Positions 8,101 to 16,195 of a stretch of 34,059 nt of DNA are shown one piece after another. Position numbers and translations under genes: made by a program. The stretch's first letter is position 1. Each line of letters opens with the position of its first letter. Origin of the DNA: an uncultured Prevotella sp. (lineage in GTDB: Bacteria > Bacteroidota > Bacteroidia > Bacteroidales > Bacteroidaceae); assembly GCA_900319905.1 (NCBI GenBank), contig ONQB01000032.1:1-34059 (forward strand), in the 5' to 3' direction. The notes below the pieces were generated by a model that was given only the letters and a program-made list of their open reading frames with translations, did not search any database and was not told where the DNA came from.

Positions 8101-9275
8101 TCAATACAATTATGAACAATCGTTATATGATGCGCGGCGTCAGTGCGGCTAAGGAAGACGTGCACAACGCCATCAAAAACATCGACAAAGGCATCTTCCC
8201 TCAGGCCTTCTGCAAAATCATGCCTGATATACTCGGGGGCGACCCTGACTACTGCAACATCATGCATGCCGACGGCGCCGGCACGAAGTCGTCGCTGGCC
8301 TACATGTACTGGAAAGAGACCGGTGATCTGAGCGTATGGAAAGGCATCGCGCAAGACGCCATCGTCATGAACACCGACGACCTGCTCTGCGTGGGTGCCG
8401 TGGACAACATCCTCGTGTCGTCGACCATCGGCCGCAACAAGATGCTCATACCCGGCGAGGTCATCTCGGCCATCATCAACGGAACCGACGAACTGCTGGC
8501 GCAACTGCGTGAGATGGGCATCGGCATCTGGCCCACCGGCGGTGAGACGGCCGATGTGGGCGACCTCGTACGCACCATCATCGTAGACTCTACCGTCACC
8601 TGCCGCATGAAGCGCAGCGACGTCATCAACAATGCCAATATTCGTCCGGGCGATGTCATCGTCGGACTCAGCTCTACCGGACAAGCTACCTACGAGACAC
8701 GCTACAACGGCGGCATGGGCAGCAACGGACTGACCTCAGCACGCCACGACGTCTTCGCCAAGTATCTGGCCGAGAAGTTCCCAGAGAGCTACGACCATCA
8801 GGTGCCCGACGAACTGGTCTACAGTGGCAAGTACCATCTCACCGACAAGGTCGACGGCGTAACCGTAGATGCCGGCCAGCTCGTGCTCTCACCCACACGT
8901 ACCTACGCACCCGTCATCAAGAAACTGCTGGAGACGCTCAGACCCGAGATTCACGGAATGGTGCACTGCACCGGCGGCGCACAGACCAAGGTGCTCAACT
9001 TCGTGGGCGAAAACTGCCACGTAGTGAAGGACAATATGTTCCCCATCCCACCACTGTTCAAGATGATACACGACTGCTCCGGCACCGACTGGAAGGAGAT
9101 GTACCAGGTGTTCAACATGGGGCATCGCATGGAGATCTACGTCCGTCCGGAGACCGCCGAAAAGGTCATCGAAGTGAGCAAGCACTTCAACATCGACGCA
9201 CAGGTCATCGGACACATCGAAGAAGGCAATAAGTCATTAACCATCAAATCAGAATACGGAGAATTTAATTACTAA
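8091..9275 (+). CDS. purM: Phosphoribosylformylglycinamidine cyclo-ligase (AIR synthetase)
   Basis: PurM closes the imidazole ring, converting FGAM and ATP to AIR in purine synthesis. The 394-residue length exceeds that of the classic enterobacterial enzyme and fits what I recall of Bacteroidetes PurM. Recognisable PurM/AIRS segments include HADGAGTKSSLAYMYW, DAIVMNTDDLLCVGA, TGGETADVGDLV, and GDVIVGLSSTGQATYETRYN; the extra residues lie mainly after this last segment. The start codon forms the third unit of a 10-bp repeat; a later Met (M8, codon at 8112) is a possible alternative. The TAA stop (9273-9275) overlaps the prfA ATG by one base, indicating translational coupling. Confidence 0.93.
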   Translation: MSDINTIMNNRYMMRGVSAAKEDVHNAIKNIDKGIFPQAFCKIMPDILGGDPDYCNIMHADGAGTKSSLAYMYWKETGDLSVWKGIAQDAIVMNTDDLLCVGAVDNILVSSTIGRNKMLIPGEVISAIINGTDELLAQLREMGIGIWPTGGETADVGDLVRTIIVDSTVTCRMKRSDVINNANIRPGDVIVGLSSTGQATYETRYNGGMGSNGLTSARHDVFAKYLAEKFPESYDHQVPDELVYSGKYHLTDKVDGVTVDAGQLVLSPTRTYAPVIKKLLETLRPEIHGMVHCTGGAQTKVLNFVGENCHVVKDNMFPIPPLFKMIHDCSGTDWKEMYQVFNMGHRMEIYVRPETAEKVIEVSKHFNIDAQVIGHIEEGNKSLTIKSEYGEFNY

Positions 9276-10387
9276 TGGCAGAAGAAAACAGCATATTGCA
9301 GAAGCTCGACGGACTGGATGCACGCTTTCAGGAAGTGGCTACACTCATTACCGACCCTGACGTGATTGCCGACCAGAAACGCTACGTGAAGCTTACGAAA
9401 GAGTATAAGGAACTGGGTGACATCATGGACGCGCGCAAGCGCTACATCGCCTGTCTCAATGCCATCAAAGAAGCAAAGGATATCATCGCCAACGAAAGCG
9501 ACCCTGACATGAAAGCCATGGCAAGGGAGGAGCTGCAAGAGAACGAAGCCCTGCAGCCAAAGCTCGAGGAGGAGATCAAGCTCGACCTCGTGCCCAAAGA
9601 CCCAGAGGATGCCAAGAACGTACAGATGGAGATCAGAGCCGGAACCGGTGGCGACGAGGCGGCCTTGTTTGCAGGCGACCTCTTCAATATGTACAAGCGT
9701 TTCTGCGAGACTAAAGGCTGGCAGGTCAGCGTCACATCGGTCAACGAGGGCGCTGTGGGCGGATACAAGGAGATAGACTTCGCCGTGACGGGTGACAACG
9801 TCTACGGCACGCTCAAATACGAGTCGGGCGTACATCGTGTGCAGCGTGTACCGGCCACCGAGACACAGGGCCGTATGCACACCAGTGCCGCCACCGTGGC
9901 CGTGCTGCCAGAGGCAGAAAAGTTCGAGGTACACATCGATGAAGGCGCCATCAAATGGGATACCTTCCGCTCGAGCGGCGCAGGCGGACAGAACGTGAAC
10001 AAGGTGAGTTCCGGTGTGCGTCTGCGCTATCCCTGGAAGAACCCCGAGACAGGCGAGATGGAGGAGATCCTCATCGAGTGTACCGAGACGCGTGACCAGC
10101 CAAAGAACAAAGAGCGTGCCCTGAGCCGACTCTACACGTTCGTCTACGACCGGGAGCATTCTAAATACGTCAACGATATTCAAAGCCGGCGCAAGTCTCT
10201 CGTCTCTACAGGTGACCGCTCAGCCAAGATTCGCACCTACAACTTCCCGCAGGGCCGCGTCACCGACCACCGCATCGGCTACACTATCCACGATCTGCAG
10301 GGATTCCTCAACGGCGATATCCAAGACATGATCGACCACCTGACCGTAGCCGAAAATGCAGAGAAGCTCAAAGAGAACGAACTTTAA
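9275..10387 (+). CDS. prfA: Peptide chain release factor 1
   Basis: RF1 recognises UAA and UAG stop codons and triggers peptide release on the ribosome. The 370-residue protein has the codon-reading tripeptide P-A-T in VPATETQGRMHTS, which separates it from RF2 (SPF), and the catalytic GGQ at residues 237-239 in SGAGGQNVNK, the site of glutamine methylation in other bacteria. The ATG at 9275 shares its first base with the purM stop. No programmed frameshift is present, as expected for RF1. A 48-residue ORF begins 12 bp after its stop. The purM-prfA-pyrF order appears conserved in Bacteroidales. Confidence 0.97.
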   Translation: MAEENSILQKLDGLDARFQEVATLITDPDVIADQKRYVKLTKEYKELGDIMDARKRYIACLNAIKEAKDIIANESDPDMKAMAREELQENEALQPKLEEEIKLDLVPKDPEDAKNVQMEIRAGTGGDEAALFAGDLFNMYKRFCETKGWQVSVTSVNEGAVGGYKEIDFAVTGDNVYGTLKYESGVHRVQRVPATETQGRMHTSAATVAVLPEAEKFEVHIDEGAIKWDTFRSSGAGGQNVNKVSSGVRLRYPWKNPETGEMEEILIECTETRDQPKNKERALSRLYTFVYDREHSKYVNDIQSRRKSLVSTGDRSAKIRTYNFPQGRVTDHRIGYTIHDLQGFLNGDIQDMIDHLTVAENAEKLKENEL

Positions 10388-10399
10388 CACATTACATAT

Positions 10400-10546
10400 A
10401 TGGCTAATTTCTGGACAAGAAAGAAAGAGGACTACTCCAAGGACGAGGAAACCATGCAGTCGGAAGACTTCATGGATCGCATGACAAAGATGCAACTGAA
10501 AAAGACCGTGCCCAACGAGAAGCCCCTTATTGAAAATACCAAATAA
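10400..10546 (+). CDS. Small charged protein (48 aa) between prfA and pyrF
   Basis: An ATG at 10400, 12 bp after the prfA stop, opens a 48-codon frame ending in TAA at 10544-10546. The product begins [12 protein letters not shown] and is rich in Lys, Asp and Glu, with four internal Met and no signal peptide or membrane segment. It fills the gap between prfA and pyrF almost exactly, leaving 28 bp before the preferred pyrF ATG at 10575. That snug operon placement is the main evidence that it is real. I do not recognise a family, and function is unknown. A chance open frame of this size is possible. Confidence 0.55.
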   Translation: MANFWTRKKEDYSKDEETMQSEDFMDRMTKMQLKKTVPNEKPLIENTK

Positions 10547-10574
10547 AGAAAGTTATCGCAATCATATCGCAATT

Positions 10575-11396
10575 ATGAATAGAGCAGAACTTGTAAAGGA
10601 AATCTTCGCAAAGAAGTCATTCCTTTGCGTCGGCCTCGATACCGACATCAATAAGATACCAACATGTCTCAAAGAGGAAGATGACATGATCTTCTCTTTC
10701 AACAAGGCCATCATTGACGCCACAGCCCCTTATTGCGTGGCCTACAAGCCAAACCTGGCGTTCTACGAATGCTACGGACTCGACGGCATGGCTGCCTTTG
10801 AGAAGACCATCGACTACCTGCATAAGTTCTATCCCAACCATCTCATCATTGCAGACGCCAAGCGCGGTGACATCGGCAATACCTCCACCATGTATGCCAA
10901 GACCTTCTTTGACGAATACGGTGTCGACGCGCTCACAGTGGCTCCCTATATGGGCGAGGACAGCGTGACGCCATTCTTGGAATACAAGGACAAATGGGTC
11001 ATTGTGCTGGCACTGACAAGCAACAAGGGCAGCCACGACTTCCAGCTCACCGAGGACAAAGACGGCGAGCGCCTCTTTGAGAAGGTCATCCGCAAGACGC
11101 AGCAATGGGGCTCCACCGACAACATGATGTATGTAGTGGGTGCCACCCAAGGTTCCATGTTTGAGGACATCCGCAAGCTGGCCCCCAATCATTTCCTGTT
11201 GGTACCAGGTGTAGGCGCACAAGGAGGCAGTCTGCAAGAGGTCTGCAAATACGGAATAATCAAGGACTGCGGATTACTGGTCAACTCTTCCAGAGGCATC
11301 ATCTACGCCGGTCACGACGAGCACTTCGCCGACGCAGCCGCCGAGGCCGCCAAAAAGTTGCAGGTGCAGATGGCCGAGCAGTTGGCAAAGCTTTAG
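10575..11396 (+). CDS. pyrF: Orotidine 5'-phosphate decarboxylase
   Basis: PyrF decarboxylates OMP to UMP, the last step of pyrimidine nucleotide synthesis. The 273-residue product belongs to the longer subfamily (type 2) of OMP decarboxylase. Signature residues are FLCVGLDTD near the N-terminus, [13 protein letters not shown] with D94, K96 and D99 forming the catalytic Asp-Lys-Asp cluster, and VPGVGAQGG for phosphate binding. The ATG at 10575 is chosen because it gives the family N-terminus; an in-frame TTG at 10530 would add 15 residues that overlap the upstream small ORF. The gene closes this housekeeping run and is followed by the first palindromic repeat element, 39 bp after the stop. 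Confidence 0.94.
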   Translation: MNRAELVKEIFAKKSFLCVGLDTDINKIPTCLKEEDDMIFSFNKAIIDATAPYCVAYKPNLAFYECYGLDGMAAFEKTIDYLHKFYPNHLIIADAKRGDIGNTSTMYAKTFFDEYGVDALTVAPYMGEDSVTPFLEYKDKWVIVLALTSNKGSHDFQLTEDKDGERLFEKVIRKTQQWGSTDNMMYVVGATQGSMFEDIRKLAPNHFLLVPGVGAQGGSLQEVCKYGIIKDCGLLVNSSRGIIYAGHDEHFADAAAEAAKKLQVQMAEQLAKL

Positions 11397-11435
11397 GTCG
11401 CATCTGCACCCCGTCTTTCCCTTTTGAATTTATAG

Positions 11436-11620
11436 AGAGGGAGTATCAAAATTGGAGAAGTCCGGAAGTTTAAAAGTCCAGAAGTCCGGAAGTCCGGAAG
11501 TCCAGTCAAATGTATAAGTATCTGATAATAAGATGTAAATATACTAATGACTGAACTTCCGGACTCCTGGACTTCCGGACTTCTAAACTTCTGGACTCCT
11601 CCAATTATGATACTCCCTCT
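11436..11620. repeat. Octamer-armed palindromic element, copy 1
   Basis: Two 73-bp arms (11436-11508 and 11548-11620) are inverted repeats of each other with 65 of 73 positions matching, around a 39-nt AT-rich loop. The outer 22 bp of each arm (11436-11457, 11599-11620) differ at one base. Inside, each arm is six tandem copies of an 8-bp unit, consensus RGAAGTYC (11456-11503, and inverted at 11553-11600). The units meet the core sequence AGTCAAATGTATAAGTAT at 11504. A second copy is at 21445-21656. All seven inner mismatches are transitions. As RNA it would be a very long hairpin after pyrF. Confidence 0.95.
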
Positions 11621-11822
11621 TCTCGTCTTTAGGGGAGCACGGCCCTCACCATATTAAGCACGTCAATGCACGCTGACAGCAATTCTGTATGCCGCTTCCG
11701 GGCAGTGGTTACCCCACCTTAAATGTTACACAAAACCCCTGGCAATGTGCATTTTTGGCACTTATCTTATAAAAAAAAGAAAATAAACACACAGACTAGG
11801 CGATTATTAGCGCAATATTTGC

Positions 11823-11830
11823 TATATTTG
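11823..11830 (+). promoter_or_regulatory. Promoter -7 box for the lpxD operon
   Basis: TATATTTG matches the TAnnTTTG -7 consensus and lies 30 bp before the lpxD ATG. I see no good TTTG -33 element at the expected distance. Confidence 0.55.
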
Positions 11831-11859
11831 CAAAAATATTTCAACGCACAATTTGAAAA

Positions 11860-12903
11860 ATGGAATTTACCGCTAAGCAAATAGCCCAGTTCATACAAGG
11901 CAAGATTGAGGGCGACGAGAATGCAGCCGTACATACCTTCGCAAAGATTGAGGAAGGTGTGCCGGGATCCATCTCATTCCTGGCCAACGAGAAATATGTT
12001 CATTACGTCTACTCCACCAAGTCAAGCATCGTACTCATCGACAGCAGCATCACGCTGACTAAGCCGGTCTCCACAACGCTCATCCGCGTGGACAACGCCC
12101 GTGACTGCGTGGCTAAGCTGTTGCAGCTGTATGCTTCGGCACAGCCCAACAAGACCGGCATCGATCCACTGGCCTTCATCTCACCGAAAGCCAAGTTGGG
12201 CAACAATTGCTATGTAGGTGCATTCGCATATATTGCCGAAGGCGTAGAGATTGGCGACAACTGCCAGATTTATCCAGGCGTCACCATCATGGAGAACGTG
12301 AAGGTGGGCAACAACTGTCTGTTCTATCCCCACGTGTCCATCTACCACGACTGCCGTCTTGGCAACAATGTCGTGCTCCACTCCGGTGCCGTAATCGGTG
12401 CCGACGGCTTTGGCTTTGCACCCAATGCAGAGACACAACAGTATGACAAGATACCACAAATCGGCATCGTCACCATCGAGGACAACGTTGAGATCGGTGC
12501 CAACACCTGCGTAGACCGTTCCACCATGGGCTCCACCTATGTACGCAAAGGCGTGAAGCTCGACAACCTCGTGCAGATAGCCCACAACACCGACATCGGT
12601 GCCAACACGGTGATGTCCTCGCAAGTGGGTGTAGCCGGGTCGACGAAAGTCGGTGAGTGGTGTATGTTCGGTGGTCAGGTAGGCGTCTCAGGCCACATCA
12701 CTATCGGCGACCACGTGCTGCTCGGTGCGCAGTCGGGTGCTCCTGGATCCATCAAGAGCAACCAAACGCTGATCGGCACTCCGCCTATGCCCAAGATCGG
12801 TTACTTCAAGAGCCAGGCCATCTTCCGCAGACTTCCCGACATCTACAAGCAGCTCAACGACTTACAAAAAGAAGTAGACAAGTTGCGTGAGCAACTGAAA
12901 TAA
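11860..12903 (+). CDS. lpxD: UDP-3-O-acylglucosamine N-acyltransferase
   Basis: LpxD adds the N-linked 3-hydroxyacyl chain to UDP-3-O-acyl-glucosamine, the third step of lipid A synthesis in the cytoplasm. The 347 residues consist of an N-terminal substrate-binding domain (about 1-100), a left-handed beta-helix of hexapeptide repeats (about 105-315, many I-G-D-N / V-G-N-N turns), and a C-terminal helical extension. The catalytic base is probably H242 in [10 protein letters not shown]. It is the first gene of the lpxD-lpxC/fabZ-lpxA-miaA run, preceded by its own -7 box. A spacer of 75 bp separates it from lpxC/fabZ. Confidence 0.96.
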   Translation: MEFTAKQIAQFIQGKIEGDENAAVHTFAKIEEGVPGSISFLANEKYVHYVYSTKSSIVLIDSSITLTKPVSTTLIRVDNARDCVAKLLQLYASAQPNKTGIDPLAFISPKAKLGNNCYVGAFAYIAEGVEIGDNCQIYPGVTIMENVKVGNNCLFYPHVSIYHDCRLGNNVVLHSGAVIGADGFGFAPNAETQQYDKIPQIGIVTIEDNVEIGANTCVDRSTMGSTYVRKGVKLDNLVQIAHNTDIGANTVMSSQVGVAGSTKVGEWCMFGGQVGVSGHITIGDHVLLGAQSGAPGSIKSNQTLIGTPPMPKIGYFKSQAIFRRLPDIYKQLNDLQKEVDKLREQLK

Positions 12904-12978
12904 AGGGAGCAAGCACCCCATCCCCAGGATTCGTATTAAAGGATACAGAAACTATTTAAAGATACATTAATTACACAT

Positions 12979-14373
12979 ATGGACACTGAAAAACAAACCA
13001 CCCTTGGCGGAAGTTTCACACTTTTCGGCAAAGGTCTGCATACAGGACTCAGTCTGACGGTGACGTTCAATCCTGCTCCGGAAAACTTTGGATACAAGAT
13101 CCAGCGCATTGACCTGGAAGGACAACCCATTGTGGATGCAGTGGCTGAGAATGTCGTGGAGACAAATCGTGGAACGGTTGTGCAGAGCGGAGAGGCCCGC
13201 ATTTCAACCATCGAGCATGGCATGTCGGCATTGTATGCCCTCGGCATTGACAACTGCCTCATCCAGGTCAACGGTCCAGAGTTCCCCATTCTCGACGGTG
13301 CCGCAGATGCCTACGTCAAGAAAATCATGAGCGTGGGAATTGTCAAGCAAAACGCGCCCAAGGATTACTACATCATCCGCAAGAAGATTGAGGTACGCGA
13401 CGAAGAGAACGGTTCCATCATCACCATTCTGCCAGATGAGGACTTCTCCATCACGGCCATGTGTTCATTCAACTCAAAGTTCATCAGCTCACAGTTTGCC
13501 ACCCTCGACAACATCAGCAACTACGCCACAGAAATTGCCCCAGCCCGTACGTTTGTCTTCGTACGCGACGTAGTGCCCTTGCTCGAAGCCAACCTCATCA
13601 AAGGTGGCGACCTCGACAATGCCATTGTCATCTATGAGCGTCAGGTGGAGCAAGACAAGCTCGACAAGCTCGCCGACCTGCTCCACGTGCCACATATCGA
13701 TGCCACCAAAATCGGCTACATTCAGCACCGCCCGCTGCAGTGGGACAACGAGTGCACACGCCACAAGCTGCTCGACATCATCGGCGACATGGCCCTCATC
13801 GGCAAACCCATCAAGGGACGTATCATTGCCACCAGACCCGGGCACTCTATCAACAATAAGTTCGCACGCCAGATGCGCCGCGAGATACGCAAACACGAGG
13901 TGCAGGCTCCTATCTATGATCCCAACGACAAGCCGCTGATGGACAACGTCCGCATCCGCCAGTTGCTGCCTCACCGCTACCCCATGCAGTTGGTTGACAA
14001 GGTGGTGGCTATGGGTGCCACAACCATTGTGGGCGTGAAGAACGTGACGGCCAACGAGCCCTTCTTCCAAGGTCACTTCCCCGAAGAGCCCGTCATGCCG
14101 GGTGTACTGCAGATAGAGGCCATGGCACAATGCGGAGGTCTGCTCGTGCTGAGCCAACTGGAGGAGCCCGAGAAGTGGTCCACCTATTTCCTCAAGATTG
14201 ACGACGTGAAGTTCCGCCGCAAGGTAGTGCCAGGAGACACCCTGCTGTTCCGTGTCGAACTGCTCGGTCCCGTACGCCACGGCATCAGCTCTATGAAAGG
14301 CTACATGTTTGTAGGCGACAACGTGGTATCAGAAGCCACCTTTACCGCACAGATCATTAAAAACAAAGAATAG
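12979..14373 (+). CDS. lpxC/fabZ: Bifunctional UDP-3-O-acyl-GlcNAc deacetylase / 3-hydroxyacyl-ACP dehydratase
   Basis: This 464-residue natural fusion joins LpxC (about residues 1-310), the committed zinc deacetylase of lipid A synthesis, to FabZ (about 325-464), the hot-dog fold dehydratase of fatty acid elongation. Zinc ligands of LpxC are visible as H80 (with the general base E79), H262 and D266. FabZ active-site residues are H366 in GHFPEEPVMPG and E380 in QIEAMAQ, and its start is marked by LLPHRYPMQLVD. The fusion is known in Bacteroidetes and puts the two enzymes that compete for 3-hydroxyacyl-ACP flux under one start codon. lpxA follows after 11 bp. No disruption is seen. Confidence 0.97.
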   Translation: MDTEKQTTLGGSFTLFGKGLHTGLSLTVTFNPAPENFGYKIQRIDLEGQPIVDAVAENVVETNRGTVVQSGEARISTIEHGMSALYALGIDNCLIQVNGPEFPILDGAADAYVKKIMSVGIVKQNAPKDYYIIRKKIEVRDEENGSIITILPDEDFSITAMCSFNSKFISSQFATLDNISNYATEIAPARTFVFVRDVVPLLEANLIKGGDLDNAIVIYERQVEQDKLDKLADLLHVPHIDATKIGYIQHRPLQWDNECTRHKLLDIIGDMALIGKPIKGRIIATRPGHSINNKFARQMRREIRKHEVQAPIYDPNDKPLMDNVRIRQLLPHRYPMQLVDKVVAMGATTIVGVKNVTANEPFFQGHFPEEPVMPGVLQIEAMAQCGGLLVLSQLEEPEKWSTYFLKIDDVKFRRKVVPGDTLLFRVELLGPVRHGISSMKGYMFVGDNVVSEATFTAQIIKNKE

Positions 14374-14384
14374 AAGCATAAGCA

Positions 14385-15155
14385 ATGAATCAAATAAGTC
14401 CATTAGCATACGTTCACCCAGAAGCCAAATTGGGAGACAACAATGTCATAGGCCCCTTCTGCTATATAGACCGCAACACGGTGATGGGTGACAACAACGT
14501 ACTGCAGAACAGCGTGACCATCAACTATGGTGCACGCATAGGCAATAACAATGAGATATTCCCGGGTGCCAGCATTGCAACCAAGCCCCAGGATCTGAAG
14601 TTCAAAGGCGAAGACACGGTCTGCGTGATCGGTGACTTCAACAGCATCCGCGAGAACGTCACCATCTCACGCGGCACAGCCTCCAAGGGCAAGACCGTTG
14701 TAGGCGACCACAACCTCCTCATGGAGAACATGCACCTTGCCCACGACTGCGTGCTGGGCAGCCGTTGCATCATCGGCAACTCTACAAAGTTCGCCGGTGA
14801 AGTGACCATCGACGACAATGCCATCATCTCTGCCACCGTACTCTGCCATCAGTTCTGTCACATCGGTGGATATGTCATGATACAAGGCGGTTGCCGCTTC
14901 AGCCAGGACATCCCACCTTATATTATTGCCGGCAAGGAGCCCACACGCTACGCAGGCATCAACCTTGTGGGACTGCGCCGGCACGGCTTCAGCAACGAGC
15001 TCATCGAACTCATTCACAACGCCTACCGCACGCTCTACAGCGAGGGCATCCTGGCCGACGGTATCAAGAAGATCAAAAGCGAACTGCAAGTAACACCCGA
15101 AGTGCAATATATCATTGACTTCGTCAGCAGCTCAAAGCGTGGTATCATCAGATAA
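14385..15155 (+). CDS. lpxA: UDP-N-acetylglucosamine acyltransferase
   Basis: LpxA transfers a 3-hydroxyacyl chain from ACP to the 3-OH of UDP-GlcNAc, the first step of lipid A synthesis. The 256-residue protein is a hexapeptide-repeat beta-helix (about residues 5-190) with a C-terminal helical domain. The catalytic histidine is H120 in MHLAHDCVLG, and the family segment NSIRENVTISRGT precedes it. It follows lpxC/fabZ by 11 bp and ends 31 bp before the preferred miaA start, so three lipid A steps and FabZ are made from one transcript. Length and motifs are normal. Confidence 0.97.
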   Translation: MNQISPLAYVHPEAKLGDNNVIGPFCYIDRNTVMGDNNVLQNSVTINYGARIGNNNEIFPGASIATKPQDLKFKGEDTVCVIGDFNSIRENVTISRGTASKGKTVVGDHNLLMENMHLAHDCVLGSRCIIGNSTKFAGEVTIDDNAIISATVLCHQFCHIGGYVMIQGGCRFSQDIPPYIIAGKEPTRYAGINLVGLRRHGFSNELIELIHNAYRTLYSEGILADGIKKIKSELQVTPEVQYIIDFVSSSKRGIIR

Positions 15156-15186
15156 TCATACAACGAACTATTCACTCACAGCGCCA

Positions 15187-16116
15187 ATGGCCAGTACCGA
15201 TAAAACGTTGATTGTGCTCCTCGGACCTACAGGAGTCGGCAAGACTGATACGGCACTGGCCATTGCGCAACATCTACACACCCCTGTCATCAATGCCGAC
15301 TCACGGCAGATCTTTGCCGAGCTGCCCATAGGCACGGCTGCCCCGACCCAGGAGCAGACGGCAATGGTCAGACACTATTTCGTAGGCAACCATCACATCA
15401 CCGACTACTACAGCGCCTCTCTTTACGAAGAAGACTGCCTGGCTTTGCTCAGCCGTCTGTTCGATGGCTCTGAAGATGGCACGCCCCACCCCACGGCCTT
15501 ACTCTCCGGAGGCAGCATGATGTATATCGACGCAGTATGTAAGGGCATAGACGACATTCCTACGGTCGACGAGCAGACACGAACCATGATGAAGCAACGG
15601 CTGGCAGACGAGGGTCTTCCCGCTTTGGTGGAAGAGCTCCATCGTCTCGATCCGCAACACTGGGCCATCGTTGACCGGAACAACCCCCGACGCGTGGTGC
15701 ACGCCTTGGAGATTTGTCACTCTACAGGCCGCACCTATACCTCTTTTCGTACCAATACATCCAAGCAACGTCCGTTCCGTATTCTGAAAATTGGCCTCAA
15801 CCGGCCAAGAGAAGAGATGTACGAACGTATCAACGCACGCGTGATGCAGATGATGGATGAGGGACTAGAGCAGGAAGCGCTCAAAGCTTATCCCCATCGT
15901 GACTGCAACGCACTCAACACGGTGGGATACAAAGAGATGTTCGATTACCTCGACGGTCTCATCACCCGTGACGAAGCCATAAGGGAGATACAATCAAACA
16001 CACGCAGGTATATGCGCAAACAGCTCACATGGTTTAAGAAAGACGCGTCCATCAAATGGTTCTCGCCAATCAACATTAAAGAAATCTTAAAATATATAGA
16101 CGATACACTGAAATAA
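15187..16116 (+). CDS. miaA: tRNA dimethylallyltransferase
   Basis: MiaA adds a dimethylallyl group to N6 of A37 in tRNAs reading UNN codons. The 309-residue protein begins M-A-S-T-D-K-T-L-I-V and has the P-loop GPTGVGKT (K19, T20), the catalytic-region motif INADSRQIF with D38, and a C-terminal segment NTRRYMRKQLTWFKK typical of the family. The ATG at 15187 is preferred: the frame could be extended to a TTG at 15115, but that would overlap lpxA by 41 bp and add 24 residues unlike the family. It is the last gene of the lpx run, with a fresh promoter-like box just after its stop. Confidence 0.95.
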   Translation: MASTDKTLIVLLGPTGVGKTDTALAIAQHLHTPVINADSRQIFAELPIGTAAPTQEQTAMVRHYFVGNHHITDYYSASLYEEDCLALLSRLFDGSEDGTPHPTALLSGGSMMYIDAVCKGIDDIPTVDEQTRTMMKQRLADEGLPALVEELHRLDPQHWAIVDRNNPRRVVHALEICHSTGRTYTSFRTNTSKQRPFRILKIGLNRPREEMYERINARVMQMMDEGLEQEALKAYPHRDCNALNTVGYKEMFDYLDGLITRDEAIREIQSNTRRYMRKQLTWFKKDASIKWFSPINIKEILKYIDDTLK

Positions 16117-16129
16117 CCCCGTTATTTCA

Positions 16130-16137
16130 TAATTTTG
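16130..16137 (+). promoter_or_regulatory. Promoter -7 box for the penicillin-binding protein gene
   Basis: TAATTTTG matches the TAnnTTTG consensus and lies 58 bp before the ATG at 16196. The -33 position holds only a partial match (ACTG at 16107-16110). Confidence 0.5.
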
Positions 16138-16195
16138 CAACATATAACGCATCGTCAGGAACTACGTTCCGCAATTATTAGCTTATACTGATAAA

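Larger units (their letters stand above)
11397..11859. other. Intergenic region with palindromic element, 463 bp
   Basis: The left half carries the 185-bp octamer-armed palindrome (11436-11620). Bases 11621-11800 show no gene, repeat or clear hairpin. The right end has an A-rich tract (11771-11784) and the lpxD promoter. Confidence 0.7.

Noticed and set aside
9272-10183. A 303-codon minus-strand frame opposite prfA
   Set aside because: Antisense to an intact prfA with all RF1 motifs; composition (many His, Val, Leu, Gly) is typical of a shadow frame.
11436-11620. Interpretation of the palindrome as an ordinary rho-independent terminator
   Set aside because: The arms are far too long, consist of tandem octamers, have no terminal T-run, and recur with a conserved loop at 21445-21656.
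15115-15186. TTG start extending miaA into lpxA
   Set aside because: It would overlap lpxA by 41 bp and add residues unlike MiaA; ATG 15187 gives the normal N-terminus.
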